Positions 1 to 13,800 of a stretch of 64,000 nt of DNA are shown here, one piece after another. Every line of letters begins with the position of its first letter. Position 1 is the stretch's first letter. The stretch is taken from positions 121,736,908-121,800,907 of the forward strand of contig CM075851.1 of the NCBI GenBank assembly GCA_037975125.1, written 5' to 3'. This DNA comes from Latrodectus hesperus (Eukaryota; Arthropoda; Arachnida; Araneae; Theridiidae). The notes beneath the pieces were generated by a model. It was not told the DNA's origin. It saw only the letters and a program-made list of their open reading frames with translations, and made no database searches. A program made the translations under genes and the position numbers.

Positions 1-1379
1 TCTGCTACTTGGCTATTTACTCAAAAGTTAGTTTGTTATTTAAGCTTTGCACACCAGAATTTATATATATTTATATACATTTCATCTGTGCTGGAAGTTG
101 TAATCGTTCATGTTAAATGCATTTGCTTAATTTTAAAAAAGTAGCTTGGTAGAATCTCGATTTCACTTTTCAGATGTTTTGTATAAAATATTATTTTAAA
201 ATTTTTCAAAAATAAAATGTATATTAATTTGTTTTATTTCATAAAAATTAATAAAAATTGAAATGCTATTCTTATTAGTAGATAGTTGCACTGCTTTTTT
301 CTTAACAATTTAGATTGATAATTTTTAAATGTGACTATCGAATATACACTCAGAAAAGATAGTGCTGTTAAAATTTTGATTATTAATTTATACAAAAGAA
401 CTGCTATAGAAAGTAATTAAGCTACATTTGCATCCCATGAAAGCAAAAATGTATTGTTTGAAATTTTAAAAAATTACATTTTATTTAAATTTGAAACACT
501 AACTTTGTAAATTACACATTAAAAAATAAATAAAAAAAGAATGAAGTATCATTGAATAACATTAATAATTATGTTTTGTTGTGAATAAGGATTTACTTTT
601 CTAATTTTAGCTTAAATTTTCAGATTTTACAAATTTTAAGCATCACAATCTATCTGTTAGAAGACCCTTTTTATATTATGAAATACTTAAATATTTTTTT
701 TATTATTTTATTAATCAATGCATTTTTGTAATTTAAATGCAGATTTTGGTGGAGACTTGGAAAACCAGATCTTTTTTTTAACTTTCAAATAACTGTATTG
801 TTCAATTTTCCCTTTTTTCTTTTTATGTTAAATTTACTTTTAAATTCTCTTAAAATTAGATTTGAAGTGGCTGAAACATGAATAAATAAAGAAGAATTTT
901 TGAAAATATAGACTTTAATTTTTTATTTTGTGACCTATCTATGCTTCTGAAAATAAACACTGTAATTAAATATTGTTTTGAAGGGAATTTTTCTCACAGA
1001 TGCAGTATTCATTTTCTAAACATTTTACAAAAAAAAAAAAAAAAAAAAAAAATACAAGTTTATCTATAATAAACAGAATTTTTTAAAGAGAAAGTTACAT
1101 TAAAGTTATAGGTCATTTTTAGTTTTAATTGTTGCTATCACCAAAAAGTAATTATGAATTTCAGTTTTAATTAATAATAATAATTGGATTTCCATTTACT
1201 TTGAAAAATCTATATGATCTGTAAATTGCACTGCTGGTCATTAAAATTGTAACATCATGAAGACGTACAAATAAAAAGTAAGATATTTATTGTATGTATA
1301 TAGTATGACTGCAAAATAATTAAATTTGAATGTAGTTTGTGGGGGGGGGCGTTACAAAGGTGCGAAATTATTAAGAACA
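1..1379. other. AT-rich flank, no gene seen
   Basis: No coding signal. It holds a poly(A) run near 1030-1051 and a G run at 1341-1349. Confidence 0.7.
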
Positions 1380-2500
1380 GTTGTTGCACACCTGATTAAA
1401 TATGGAATCAAAGTGGAGTTGGCTGGCATAAGTGGACAATTCATACCATGCTTCTTCAAGTCTGTGCCACATTTTATTTGTCATAATAGCTTGTAAAGGA
1501 CAGCATTTCAGTCTCTCAGCAACCCATGATCAGATGTTTTAAATTGGAAGAGATCTTGAAGCCATGCAGGCCAGAACTGTAATTGATTGCCTTTTGTATC
1601 TAACAAGGTCTGAACACAGTATAGAGTATGCGTTCTTGCATCAACTTGCTGAAAGATATCATTCTGCAAACCTCAAAGTTAAGGCAAAACCTTAAGATAG
1701 TAAAAATGTACTGATTGCCATTCAAATAACCATCTATTCAAACTAGACTTGTGTGTGTGACACATATCCAATAGCTGCCTATACATCATATCAAGTACAA
1801 GGCTCTATGATTATATTTAATGCAACCAGAAGTGGAGTGCAATTTGGTTAAGACTTCATTCTCTTTCTCAGAAGGTAGTGAATTTATTTCCCAGCTTAAA
1901 CGACTATTCATTGTGTTTACTAATAACGGCTGGGGCACATTGAACAGGTTCCAATGTCCTCCAAGTGAAATAATACCTCTGGGAATGGCTGGCCAAGTAT
2001 TGGAAAGTCTGTTTGTTCCTGCTTCTAAATTATGAAGACTCTCATCCAATAACTGGTAAAGCCTAACTGTGGTATAAATAGAGGGAAATATGCTAGCATA
2101 ACAGCAACACATAAGTAAGATTTATCTGAAAAGATGACTTGCACCCTCCTGTGTGCTTCTTTATCATTTAGCGCTCCAAAAGTTGTCAAAGGAAAATTAT
2201 TGTTACTGGAATAACATTTCATGCTGTTAAATGTTTTTGTTGGAGGAGATTCTGGACATGCTGCTAACAAATCCTGATCCATAATGCCTATTTTCTCATT
2301 TATTCTAACTGAGCTAATTTTCTGACTAATAATCCATGATGTGGTTTTTAAAGGACTGTCTTAGCTATATGTCTATTTTCCCAGGCAGTCACCAGAAAGC
2401 ATTGAGATTTTGCATGCTGTTCAGTTTGACCCTCAACAACCCATTGATTATTTATTAATTGATACTGTTTACATAACCATTGCAAATGATAATTAATATT
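1380..2500 (-). mobile_element. Tc1-like remnant split by a SINE
   Basis: The minus strand from about 2480 reads NQWVVEGQTEQHAKSQCFLV, like the QW.VEGRTERR...VTTARDDR opening of Tc1 transposases. From about 1520 down, frames resemble the C-terminal PLQAI...LWHRLEEAW region. The centre is replaced by a SINE. Heavily decayed, so the limits are approximate. Confidence 0.5.
1845..2110 (+). mobile_element. tRNA-derived SINE, old copy
   Basis: Shares CTCCAAGTGAAATAATACCTCTG (with one change) and the CAGAAGGTAGTGA head segment with the better copy at 45913-46195, in the same order. It also shares the CCTGCTTC...AAT.ATGAAG tail blocks. It interrupts the Tc1 remnant. Open frames on both strands here are not genes. 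Confidence 0.65.
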
Positions 2501-2904
2501 GATAAGCAATAATGCTGCCTCTATCAAATTCCAACATTTTCTGGTATTTTTTTACTAAATTTTTTTTTTTTTTTTTTTTTTACTAAACTCAAGATATGCA
2601 CAATATTTTGTGAAAACTCCTATTTTGTTTAGTGATTTTTGAAGGAAAACTCTTCTATACAATTTTTCTTTTATGCAGTGTTTCATATGTGATTTTGACA
2701 TTTGAAAATCCTTCCTTCCTGTTGTTTAATGGTCAGCAGTACACAAAAATAAATGGCCAAGAAATTAGTAAACTATAAATTTAACCTTATTTTTGAAATA
2801 ATTATATATTTTTTTATAGTAAACAGGTCATTTATGTAACCTAGAAATGTTTTGATTTATATTACAAGTTGAAATTATTATTTAAAATTTCCAAAATTAA
2901 ATAT

Positions 2905-2908
<4 letters not shown>

Positions 2909-2970
<62 letters not shown>
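2909..2970. repeat. (AT)n microsatellite
   Basis: 62 nt of uninterrupted AT dinucleotides. Confidence 0.97.
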
Positions 2971-2974
<4 letters not shown>

Positions 2975-3889
2975 AAGCTTAGTAATTTTAAATGAAACTT
3001 CAAAACTATTATAGTGAAATATAACTAATGGTAAATACAGAATGGGCAAAATTTCTTATGCATTGAATTATTTGCTTATTCTGCAATTTGTGGCTTTTAT
3101 TTGTTGATTGTATATAATGAAATCATAGGTAATAAATATAGTTGACATTCTACTTTTTATTCATGTTGTACCTTATTGTAATTTAATGAGGCCCAAATTA
3201 TTGAAGGTAATTCCTTTATGTCTAGCTGATTTTTTTAAAAATATTTTTCATATTATATGTATACATATATTTGTAACTGTAAACTATATTGGATAAATCC
3301 AATTCAGTATATGTATTAATATGTCATAATTTGAATTCAGGAATTAGTTTTGATTAATATGATTTATATGTTTCAGATATTAGAAGATTTGGAAAGATGC
3401 TACTCAGAATACAGAAGTGCAGAAATCTAGTCTTATTTGTATTGAAAGAGTTTGAAATGGTTATTAAAGTCAACGCACAATACCAAATATCAGCAGTAGT
3501 TACTGATAATTGGTATGATAAAGATATATGAAAAAGAGAATAATTTTTTGCCTTGAAACTTTTTCTACTAAAAAAAATTATTTTTATAAAAATCTTTGAT
3601 AAAATCAAAAAGATAGATTATATCAATTTTCACTAATATTTTAAAAAAATATGTGATTTTCAAATAATAATTTTTATTAAACTGTATAGTTTGAAAAATT
3701 ATTTCATTTTAAAGATATCTGTATTATGTTCTTACAAATATTTTTAATAATAATTTTTATGCAATGTTATGAAAACTGAAAAATTATATGTACTATTTTG
3801 TCATTGTAAAGATGAAAGAGCTTTAATAAGTAAAAAATTTTGAAAATTTGTGATAGTAAAAAGTTTTATTGTTTGTGATTAAACTTTTG

Positions 3890-3931
3890 GTGTGTGTGTA
3901 TATATATATACATATATACACACACACACAC
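3890..3931. repeat. Self-complementary GT/AT/AC microsatellite
   Basis: A GT run passes into AT repeats and then an AC run, so the array can fold back on itself. Confidence 0.9.
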
Positions 3932-4619
3932 TAAAGAATCAATTCTTCTTATCAATTATACTTGCATACCTTATTTATCAATAAATTATTTCTTCCTGAT
4001 AAAGATTTAGATACACTTATGGAATGCTTAATCTACAATTATTTCCTTAATTTATTATTTTATGTGAAATAATCCCTTTTTATAGTAATTGTAACTTAAT
4101 TTTTATGTATTGTATTATATTTGACAGATTCAGAACAAATATTAATGAATAAATCATAATATTTTATTTCTATAAATTGACTTTAAAGTGCATTAAAGTG
4201 TTCATAGAAGCCAAAAACTTGAAAAATGTTTTATTCTATAAAATTAGTAAGAATAAATGTGAAATTAGAATATTAAATTAATAATTTAGTATGATAGTTT
4301 ACTTAGAAATGTATATTTATTTTTCTGGAGAATTCTCATAATGGAAAACTTATTTAATTCATGAAGTCTTTTATTTAAGAGGATTTTATTTTGAGAAACT
4401 AAAAGCAGTGCATTTATATGTATATTAAAATGTTATTATTTTTCACTGGGAATATTGAATACCATTTTTTCCATTTATGTCTGTTTAATTAGATTTGTGC
4501 TGTTGAAATAGAATATTGTTTTTCATTTTTTACTTATTTTATAGCAAGAATTTTTCAAATATTTTATGCTTCATTTAAAACTTGTATGCATAGTATCATA
4601 TTTTGTTAATGCTATATTT

Positions 4620-4625
4620 TTTATT
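4620..4625 (-). terminator. Candidate poly(A) signal of ZMYND10
   Basis: AATAAA on the minus strand about 140 nt past the stop codon. Weak evidence, because such hexamers are common in DNA this AT-rich. Confidence 0.35.
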
Positions 4626-4765
4626 CTAGAAAAATGGAAAAAAAATTTTTTTTATCTATTTCATTTAATAACATTGTAAATTCATTAAATTTTTTTTAAA
4701 AAAGTATGCAAAGAGGTGTAAAAGAAAAAAATATTTTTTTATATATTTACACATAGATTTTAGAT

Positions 4766-4832
4766 TTAAATCTCTTCAGTCATTAGTTCACATGCTGATT
4801 TATGTTTTGACCAATGGGATACTTGACAGACT
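4766..4832 (-). CDS. ZMYND10: ZMYND10 exon 11 (end of MYND finger, stop)
   Basis: 67 nt including TAA at 4768-4766, acceptor TTATTTCAG. Codes RVCQVSHWSKHKSACELMTE and EI, then stop. It supplies the last MYND ligands C414, H422 and C426. Its short acidic tail replaces the longer C-terminus of the vertebrate protein. Confidence 0.95.
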
Positions 4833-7800
4833 CTGAAATAAATAATAAATTTTGTATTATTTTCAAATAGATTTTAAATTCCACATATTAATGTTAATGT
4901 ACTCACATAATTAATATACATCTTAAAGCTACATTAAATGAGCATTTTTAAAACAAGTATACAATACTTATAAAATTTTATAAGTAAAGATTATTTTAAG
5001 GAAATATTTTTGATAATTATTTATTAACTGTTGTTTTTGAATTATATGTTATTGATTCTTTCAAGTTTTAGAAATTTTTGTCAAACATGTTTTTTATGAT
5101 TAAAAATAATGAATAAATAAAATTATGATATAAATCTGTAGTCTTATGTGCATTTGCAATATTTAAAAAAATTGTTTAAAATATATTAATAACATATTTT
5201 GATATTTCTAAATTCTATTTCATTTTAAGGACTGCAAAAATATGAATACTTATCATAACAAGAATAATTTTTCTCATATATGTAAATTTCATTAATCAGA
5301 TTATTTGTTAATATAAACACAGCTTAAAATTACCTTCCACAATACCATTCATTTTTGCATCTAGAGCATCTTTTCAAGCCTTCTTGTCCGCAAACTGGAC
5401 ATAGTGGTATACCAGGAAGAGTAGCTTCAATGTTATTCAGATCCAAAGAGTTAGTCAATCTAATGTAAGTTGAAGCAAGCATTCATTTCAATTTTAGCTA
5501 ACATCAAATATGTAACATTTATATTGAGATTTATAAAAGGAAATTTAATGAAATTATGTATTGAAAAATATGAGTTTTTTTTATAATGAAAATTTGAACT
5601 GTTTTTTAAAAAGCAATTTTTAATTAATGACCTAGTGTTATGAACTTACATTAAAAGTTTGAAATTATTTCCATGAAGTTAATTTTTTATATAGTATTTT
5701 AAATATATAAATTATCTATGATAACTCAAAAAACAAATCGAAATAACATTTGCATTTTAATGCTGTATTTTAGCTTTACTATTGAAAAATGTTTTGTAAT
5801 TCTAAAAGTTAACCAAAGAAAAATAAAAAGTATTGTTGTAGTATTGATAAGGAAATCTTCTGCCATTTGCTTTAATTACTTCAGAGATTCTATTTGGTAT
5901 TGAATCATACAAGTCTTGAATTTTAGCTTGAGAAAAATTTTCCCAAACACAATTGAAAGCTTTTTGAAATTTGATCAGAAATTCATATTGCTTGCCCCTG
6001 GTATAAATTCACCGAATAATTATTGAGTATATATGTTGTCAACAATATTGAGGTCTGGACTTTTAGCAGGCCATGGCAAAAGAATATTATTTGTTTCAAA
6101 CCAATTTTTAACTTCTTTGGTCAAGTGAATTGATAATCTTGCTGAAATATCCAACTTTCTCTGCTTAGCTCAAGACCATAGGGAAGAAATTCTGAATTTA
6201 AAATTTGAATGTAATTTGTATGTTTCCGTCTATCATCCAGAGGCATTAGCTTGGTCTTTCCACTGTACCTAACAGCTATCCAAACCATTAAACTGCCTCC
6301 TCCTGTCTGTCTAGTAAAATAAGTTTCTTGTGTACCCAGACAATGTCCATAATATTGATAACCATCTGAGCCATCTGAATCGAATTTTTTTCATCAGAAA
6401 AAAATAACTGAAGTCCATTCAGAGCTCCAAGACATGTATTCTTTGAGCCACTATAGCTGGTGCTCAGTGGTCCTTTTGTACCATTTAAGGTGGTGCTTTC
6501 TTTTCTTCTTTTTTTGAATATGAACATTTATTGATCTTTTTATGTACTGTAAAGCGTTCTAATTACATTCCTGCCTGGTCTTGCTTTACCACTGCTTCCA
6601 ATGGTGGGCTTTTTTTTTAAAGTTTTTTAAGGATTTTTTTTATTACATGGTGTCAATTTTTTGTGTTTGCATTCCTTTAACTCTTCGGATTTTTCAACAA
6701 GGTAGAAACAGCGTTCGGACTGATGTGTAGGTGCTTTGCAATTTCTCTTACACTTTTGGCAGCATCTTTTATGTGCTACATTTTGGCCTTTTTGAAATTC
6801 ACTTAAAGTTTTCCCCCTAGGTATTTTAATTGTACAAAATTTCAAGATTTCATTTGGATATAGGATACCTTTTGAAGGAAAGGCCGTATTAAAAAAACAA
6901 TTTTTAACATATTAAACTGTTACTGATTCCAAAATGAAAATGTTTTTGCACGAGTAATTCTACTTATATTTTTCGGACCATAAATCCTTAAGTACTGTTT
7001 TATAATATTTTCTTACTGGTAGATAAAACTCATTCACTAAAAGTAAAAGGTAAATGTTTAATAAAATAGAAGATTTACATTAATGTGTGTGTGCATTAAA
7101 ATATAAAGCACAATTTATAAAGTATGAGTGTCTTTCTACTTTTTTCACTTAGTGCATATATTTAATAAAGTTTTATATTGAACTGTCTCAATCACTTAAT
7201 TTCAATTATACAGATTGAATCATTTTAAATTATTGGATGGCACATTTATTTGATTTTTAAATAGTCTTCTTTTTACTATTATTTAGAAATAACTTTTACA
7301 TTTTTCCTAATATTTATAATTTCTGATACTTATACTATTGACTGAACTTTGTTACTTAGCTTGATTTTCTTCTAAAAATAAAAGTACTGCATGAACATTC
7401 AAATATTGTTTATTAATTAGAAAACATGGAATTTCGTAAAAAAATATTTTCCTCACCTGCTGTGTTTGTAAACTAAATATTTAAAGTTAACAAATGACAG
7501 ATTTAATTAAAAGGTATTGATTCATATTATTGATACTTTATTACATTCTTTATTTTATTAATTATGATTATTAATGTTTTATTTTCCATATAAGTCAAAT
7601 AATACTCCATAGTTAAATTTCTTAGCTTGAGTTAGAATCCCTTTGGAATCAAAATGTGACTAAATTGATTATTTATTATTTAAATATGACTGCAAAAATC
7701 CTAATTAAGACTAAAATTGAAGACTGAAAAAAAATCGTGTAAAGTTCTAATCTTAGATAAAAGCAATATATCAGTCATTATCAACCAATGTGTTATATTT

Positions 7801-10800
7801 TTATTTTTTGTAGATAGCATTTCGTGGAGATAGTTTGAAAAAATTTGTTTCTTTAAAAATCGAGCTAATGTTTCAATGAATTTAGATTATATTGTATACA
7901 GACCTTTTGCAGAAATCATAAAGTTCATTTTCTGTTAAAGAAAAGCATCCTTTCATTTGATTACTTGCTATTATTTTCCATTTATTCGTATACTTATTTT
8001 GCATGAATTCCCAAATTTCTGGTACCTATCAAATAGCATAGAATATTAAAATTATTTCTTTATTTTGTTATATGGATAGAACAAGATATAATAAAATCCT
8101 CATATAAATTGTAAATCTTAATTCTAATTAAACGTTTGATTAATTTAAAACGAAGTATACTGTTTTAGTTGATTACAAAAGCAATCTTTGTATTGCTACG
8201 GAAATCCATCTCTCCTCTTTCATAGCCTCTAATTCTCCAAATGGAAAGATTACTTTAGATCACTTGAAATAGAATTTTTGGGGTGTATTTATCGTAATTT
8301 AATGAACAATTTACATTAATTAGGAATCAATAATGAATAAATTACTATTTAGCTAACGGAATGCCTCATAATGCAATGAGAATCGTTAATAGAATCACAG
8401 AAAAAAGATCATTTAGATCAATTGTAGATTGATATATACTAGTATTAGACAACTAATGTTGTACTCATTATGGTTTAGTTATGTCAGTATGATATTGAAA
8501 AATTTAAAAAATGGTATGCTTATTTGGGAAATATTTTTATGAACTGAGATGATATTCTCTCTCCTGATTTATTTATCATCTCTCCTCATATGAGAATTGT
8601 ACCAAAGAATCTGATACATTATATATTTTCGTTGTTACGTCCGTTCTTGAGGAGAACAATGCAGAGTATGCCTGGATATAAAATGTATTATAAAAATTTT
8701 ATAAGTTTGAAAATAAATTTTTTTTGGATTGATAATTCGGAAATAAAAATCTCAAGATCCAGAATGAATTTATTCTGAGGGTTTCTGGCTAAGAAAGAAA
8801 TTTTTAAATTTTATAATGAAAACAACTGCTAATATCCAGAAATTCCAGAGTTGGGAAGAGTTTTCAGAAAAGTTTGAATCTGACTCCAATTAAAACAAAG
8901 GGTATTTCATCAGATGTATTAAAATGTAATGCTTTGAAGACTACTGAGACTAAATATCTGAAATTTTGTCACCACCCACACTTCACCAGAGGCTGAAATT
9001 TAAAACATTTGATCTCTTTATAGCGTGGTATATGACAAATTTTGCTGTGGGATTTTTAGTCTTTCTTGGTGTTGCACTTTTGGATGTCATCTCTAAATGT
9101 AAGCATCTCAATTACAGTAATACAATGGATCACTAAATGCTTAACTAACTTTGTTGGGGGAAAAAACCGTAGTATTTGCCATACAGCAATGCCAAATCCT
9201 ACTCTGTTTAATTTTTTTCATTAGAATCTGTAAAAGACTGTATGGGATTCCATATCAAACTATCGAACCTCTTAACAGATGCTACTGTCGTTAATGAACA
9301 CAAACTGCAGAAACATTGCTATAAACATAGTAATTTACAGATTTAAAACACGACTTCTAGTAAAATTCCGTATATTAAACATTTAGGATGCTTATACTCA
9401 AAACTTGAATATATATTTTTATTGCGGAAAATATCATTCAAAGTAATATAGCAAATGCTGATTGAAAATAATGTTATGAAATCAAGATATTTACTTAATA
9501 TGCAATCAAAATAGCTTGCCTTTTTATGACGATTTTAAAAACTGAAAAAGTTTCATTTTTAAACATGTAATAATGAATAGATTTTAATGTTCTGTAGATA
9601 TTAATAATATGAATTAGTTTGTAATTAAATATATTACCATACCTGTTCTATAACAATGCCTGATTTAGGAACCGGTGCATCGAAAAGGCGCAGATGCTCG
9701 AGGTAGCGTAGAAGCTCTTTCAGGATTGGTATTTGATCAAATAAAACCTCATTCAATTTTGACCGGAGCTATATTTATAATTTTAAAAAATGTCATCAGA
9801 ATTAGAGTCTTGATCGGTAAAAATTTGAATACTTTGTGTACAATATACACTCGTGTCCATACAGGTAAATTAAGGATAATGCAAGTTCAGGCAAAGAAAG
9901 AGACAGAAGCGAAACAAATGTGACTTATTTGTAAAGTCTATTTATTAGACAAAAGGTAAAGAGCAAAAAAGATGCTATGTGTTTGACATCATTAATAAAA
10001 ATTGCGATTTTTACTCCCAAGAACAAATTTCAAAAGAGAACCTATTGACAAAAACCAATATAACATGGTTGGTATGATGATTAGTATAGAGTATGCCCCC
10101 CAGACGATGCAATACAGGCCGTACAACGCCTAGGCATGCTGAGTATCAAATTATCGATATTACACCACTCATCAAGCAATACTTTCCGAAGTTTCGGTAG
10201 ACATATGAGAGGGGATTGACGGCCTGCAATTCGTGGGCCAAGCATGTCCCACACATGCTCTATTGGATTCAAGTCCGGTGAGTATGCTGGCCAGTCCATA
10301 CGGGTAATATCCTCCGATTGAAGGTAATCGCCTACAATATTTGCACGGTGAGAGCGGGTGTTGTCATCCATAAACAGAAATTCTGCACCCATGGTACCCC
10401 GAAACATACATACATGCTATTCCAAAATGACATCCCGATAGATGTAGCCTGTCATGGTTATATTCTGAACATGCAGGTTAGTTCTGGAACCCAGAATAAT
10501 TCCTCCTCAAATGAGTAATCCTACACCACCGTAACGATGTCGTTCAATGGTGTTCTCTTGGTGATAATGGGTACATTGTCCTCTTCATATGAAAGTCCGG
10601 CGAGTATCAGACTGAAAGCTAAACCTGAACTCGTCGGAAAACATCACACAAGATCACTGTTGCGGTGTCCACAATGTATGCTCTCTACTTCAGGCTAACC
10701 GCAGACAACAGTGAGTTGAGGTAAGTGGAACACATCTGATAGGCCTACGAGTATAGACCAATGTGCTCTAAGCGTCTGTACACGGTCTGCCTTGAAACTG

Positions 10801-13800
10801 TCGTACCAGTAATTGAAGAGAGCTGACGAGACAGGTCTGATGCTGTGCTCCGTCTGTTTCTTTTGGCAGTAATTGCCAAATAAGGGTCGTCATTCGGCGT
10901 TGTAACTCGGGGACGACCTGTGCAGTAACGTCTACCCACATTACCATTATCTTCAACCTTTATTTTCAACGCTGCCAAAGCCTGGAGATGACACTCTGAG
11001 CGATTCCAAGTTCCTCGGATACTTCCAGCTGGGTACGTCCACATTCAAGACAGCTGATAATTCTACCACGTAAAACATCATCCAAATGCTTCCTTTTTGC
11101 CTTAACTATGCGATTATTGCATTGAAAGGCTTTAAATCACTTGTGAACGATTTTACTTCTTTGCAACCATTCCTTATACACCCCTCTCTTACATTCTCGT
11201 CATTGGGACATACTATCGGCGCAATTTGGTGGTTTTTGTAATATGCATATTATTCGTCAAGATGTGTGTGATAATTCTACATGTGAAATTTTTATTTTAG
11301 AGTTCCAATTTCTGTGTGATTCTGAATTATCCTTAATTTATGGACATGAGTGTACGTATACACATAAAAAAGAATCTACTTCATTCATAGTTTGTCAAGA
11401 TTATAATAATAATAATAATAGTTCATGATCGTCGTAAGAATTACTTCAAATTTCAAATAATTATCATTCAAGATACTAGATGCGCGGTATATAAAATGTG
11501 AGGAAGAAATAAAAAACAAATTTTCTGCTTTGACTTTAAAGTTTGCTAATTTAATTATTCATTACAAATTAAAATTTTTCATTTTGAAAACTATTGTTTT
11601 AATTGTGTCTTAATTTTTCAAGAAATGAAGATTACACATACTTTCAGCAACTGATTCTTTTTATATTCAGTTACTTCATATTTTTGTTGACATTCCGGAC
11701 TTAGAAGTAATTGAATCAAGGCTATCCAAACCTAAAAATAAATTAAAAAGGAAACATTCAAAAGTGAATATTATTTGAATCAAAACAAATTTTCGACAAT
11801 CTACTTTAACAGCTGTTAATTTTTACATAAAGTGCTGATAGGATACAAAATGGACAGATCTCTTGAATACAAAGAACATATGATTATGTGTAATTGAATG
11901 TTTTCTTTTGTATCAGTATAATTAAGGAAGCTATTTTTTAAATATTTCGGATAAATTTTCTTTAAAATTAGAATAAATTATGATTTATATTGTAGAGAAC
12001 CAGAATACATAAATTTTTATACTAAAATTTAATACTTAATAAAAAAATTTTTTAGTAACATTCGTATAATATAGTAGTTCATTTGCAATCCTACTATATT
12101 TTTGTAAATAAATTTTTAAGATAGATGATTAATAAGTAACTAATTAATGTAAATTATTGAAGAGAAAAAATAATTCCATGTAACAGCGCAAAAAAGTATT
12201 CTATATTGACTAAAATCATGATGTAAGATTTTGATATCAACATGTGAGGCAAGTGAGTAGAATCATTCGAGCAATAAATATTCATATAGTACACAAAGTC
12301 GAGTCATTAGAAAGTAATTGTTAGATTTAACTGGATAGAAAACAGAAACATTCGTATAAATTTCACTGGAAAAAACAGTCTATTTTTTTCCTATGATCAT
12401 TACTTACTATATAGTAAGATATGTTTAAAAATGTTGATGTTATTTGGTACATTCCTCTTATTGTGCCAGTCTTTGTTAAGGAATCGTTGTTCATGTATAG
12501 TGACAAATTATGACGCATCTCCAAAAGATTCCATTATGCTCAATGATATTTATGTCTAAGAACTTGAGTGTTTATCAATTTGTTAAGTATTTTCAATTTT
12601 CACTTCCAATATGGTTTCTAGGGATATGTCTAGAATTACTCGTAAGACTAAATCTGTTTTCACTAATTAAAAGTATTTAATCCTAATCCCATTGTATCCA
12701 TCTCTTATGATCTTGACATCATAGAATCCAAGATCTAAAATAAACTTTAAGGGTTCTGGTCATTTTGTATATAGTTCCACTTTGTATTGTAGAATTTTGT
12801 CACTATGAAACTTGGTAGTTAACTTAGTACATTAGTCTGTCTCATATGCCTGGCGAATTTTCTCACTTTCCATCTTATACAATAATCACTCTGGTTTTGC
12901 GTTAGCGATACTTGTAGAACAATAAGACAGTTGTTCATATCGCTTAAAGTAATTTTCAAGGTTGTAAAAGAATGTTGTAAGAGTGATTTTGAACTCCTTT
13001 GCTAGATTAGTTCACATTTCTGACATTTTTTGCTGACGCGATCTCAGGTAATCTCTTGTAAGTTGTCTATTAGTACATCATATGATATCAGTAATACAAT
13101 TTGATGTAAAAACATTGTATGCTCATTAATGTATGCATCTATAAGAGTTATAGTGTACACTTTATGCACTATAACTCTTATAGAAATTGCCTAACAAACG
13201 TAACTCATTCGACAATCATCATACAATTTCTATCGATTTAATTGTACTATTTGTTTATAGTATTACTTAATTGCACCACGTGTTTACCAAATTAAGATTA
13301 ATATAAATATGCATCCTCATTTCCTACTTCCAAAAGTACTGAATGAAATTTACAATTTTATTTATTCAAGATTTTTAAAATAATTTAACTACTTTAACTT
13401 ACGCATAGTATTAAAAGAAAATATTAATTTTATCCAAGTTGTCTTCATGTTTTTGAACATTCATTTTTTCTACGAATTCAGTGAAGTTCTCCCTTCTTCT
13501 AAATGGAAATAGTAATCAATTTGTGAAAGATTTACATTTACTGCGTAAGTCTTGGAGGAAAGAATCAAACACAAAGTTACTGATGCTAGCTTTAATTTAT
13601 TTTCTAAGCATCACATAAGAAACACATTAGGAATCAAATATGGTTTGTGAAGCCCATAAATATATTCATAAGAGACTGGCGTCAAATATTCAAAAGAATT
13701 ATATATAAAGCTGGCTTAAGAAACCCAAACAATTCATTAATCATTAGTTTCGAGACTGATGTCCCTAATAACATAGCACTTATAAATAAAATGACTTGAG

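Larger units (their letters stand above)
2501..4619. other. AT-rich sequence downstream of ZMYND10
   Basis: Apart from the two microsatellites and a T run near 2560-2581, nothing recognisable. Short open frames show no family motifs. Confidence 0.6.

Noticed and set aside
1786..2112. 108-codon minus-strand open frame
   Set aside because: It lies in the SINE that interrupts a Tc1 remnant, with the same sequence blocks as the copy at 45913-46195.
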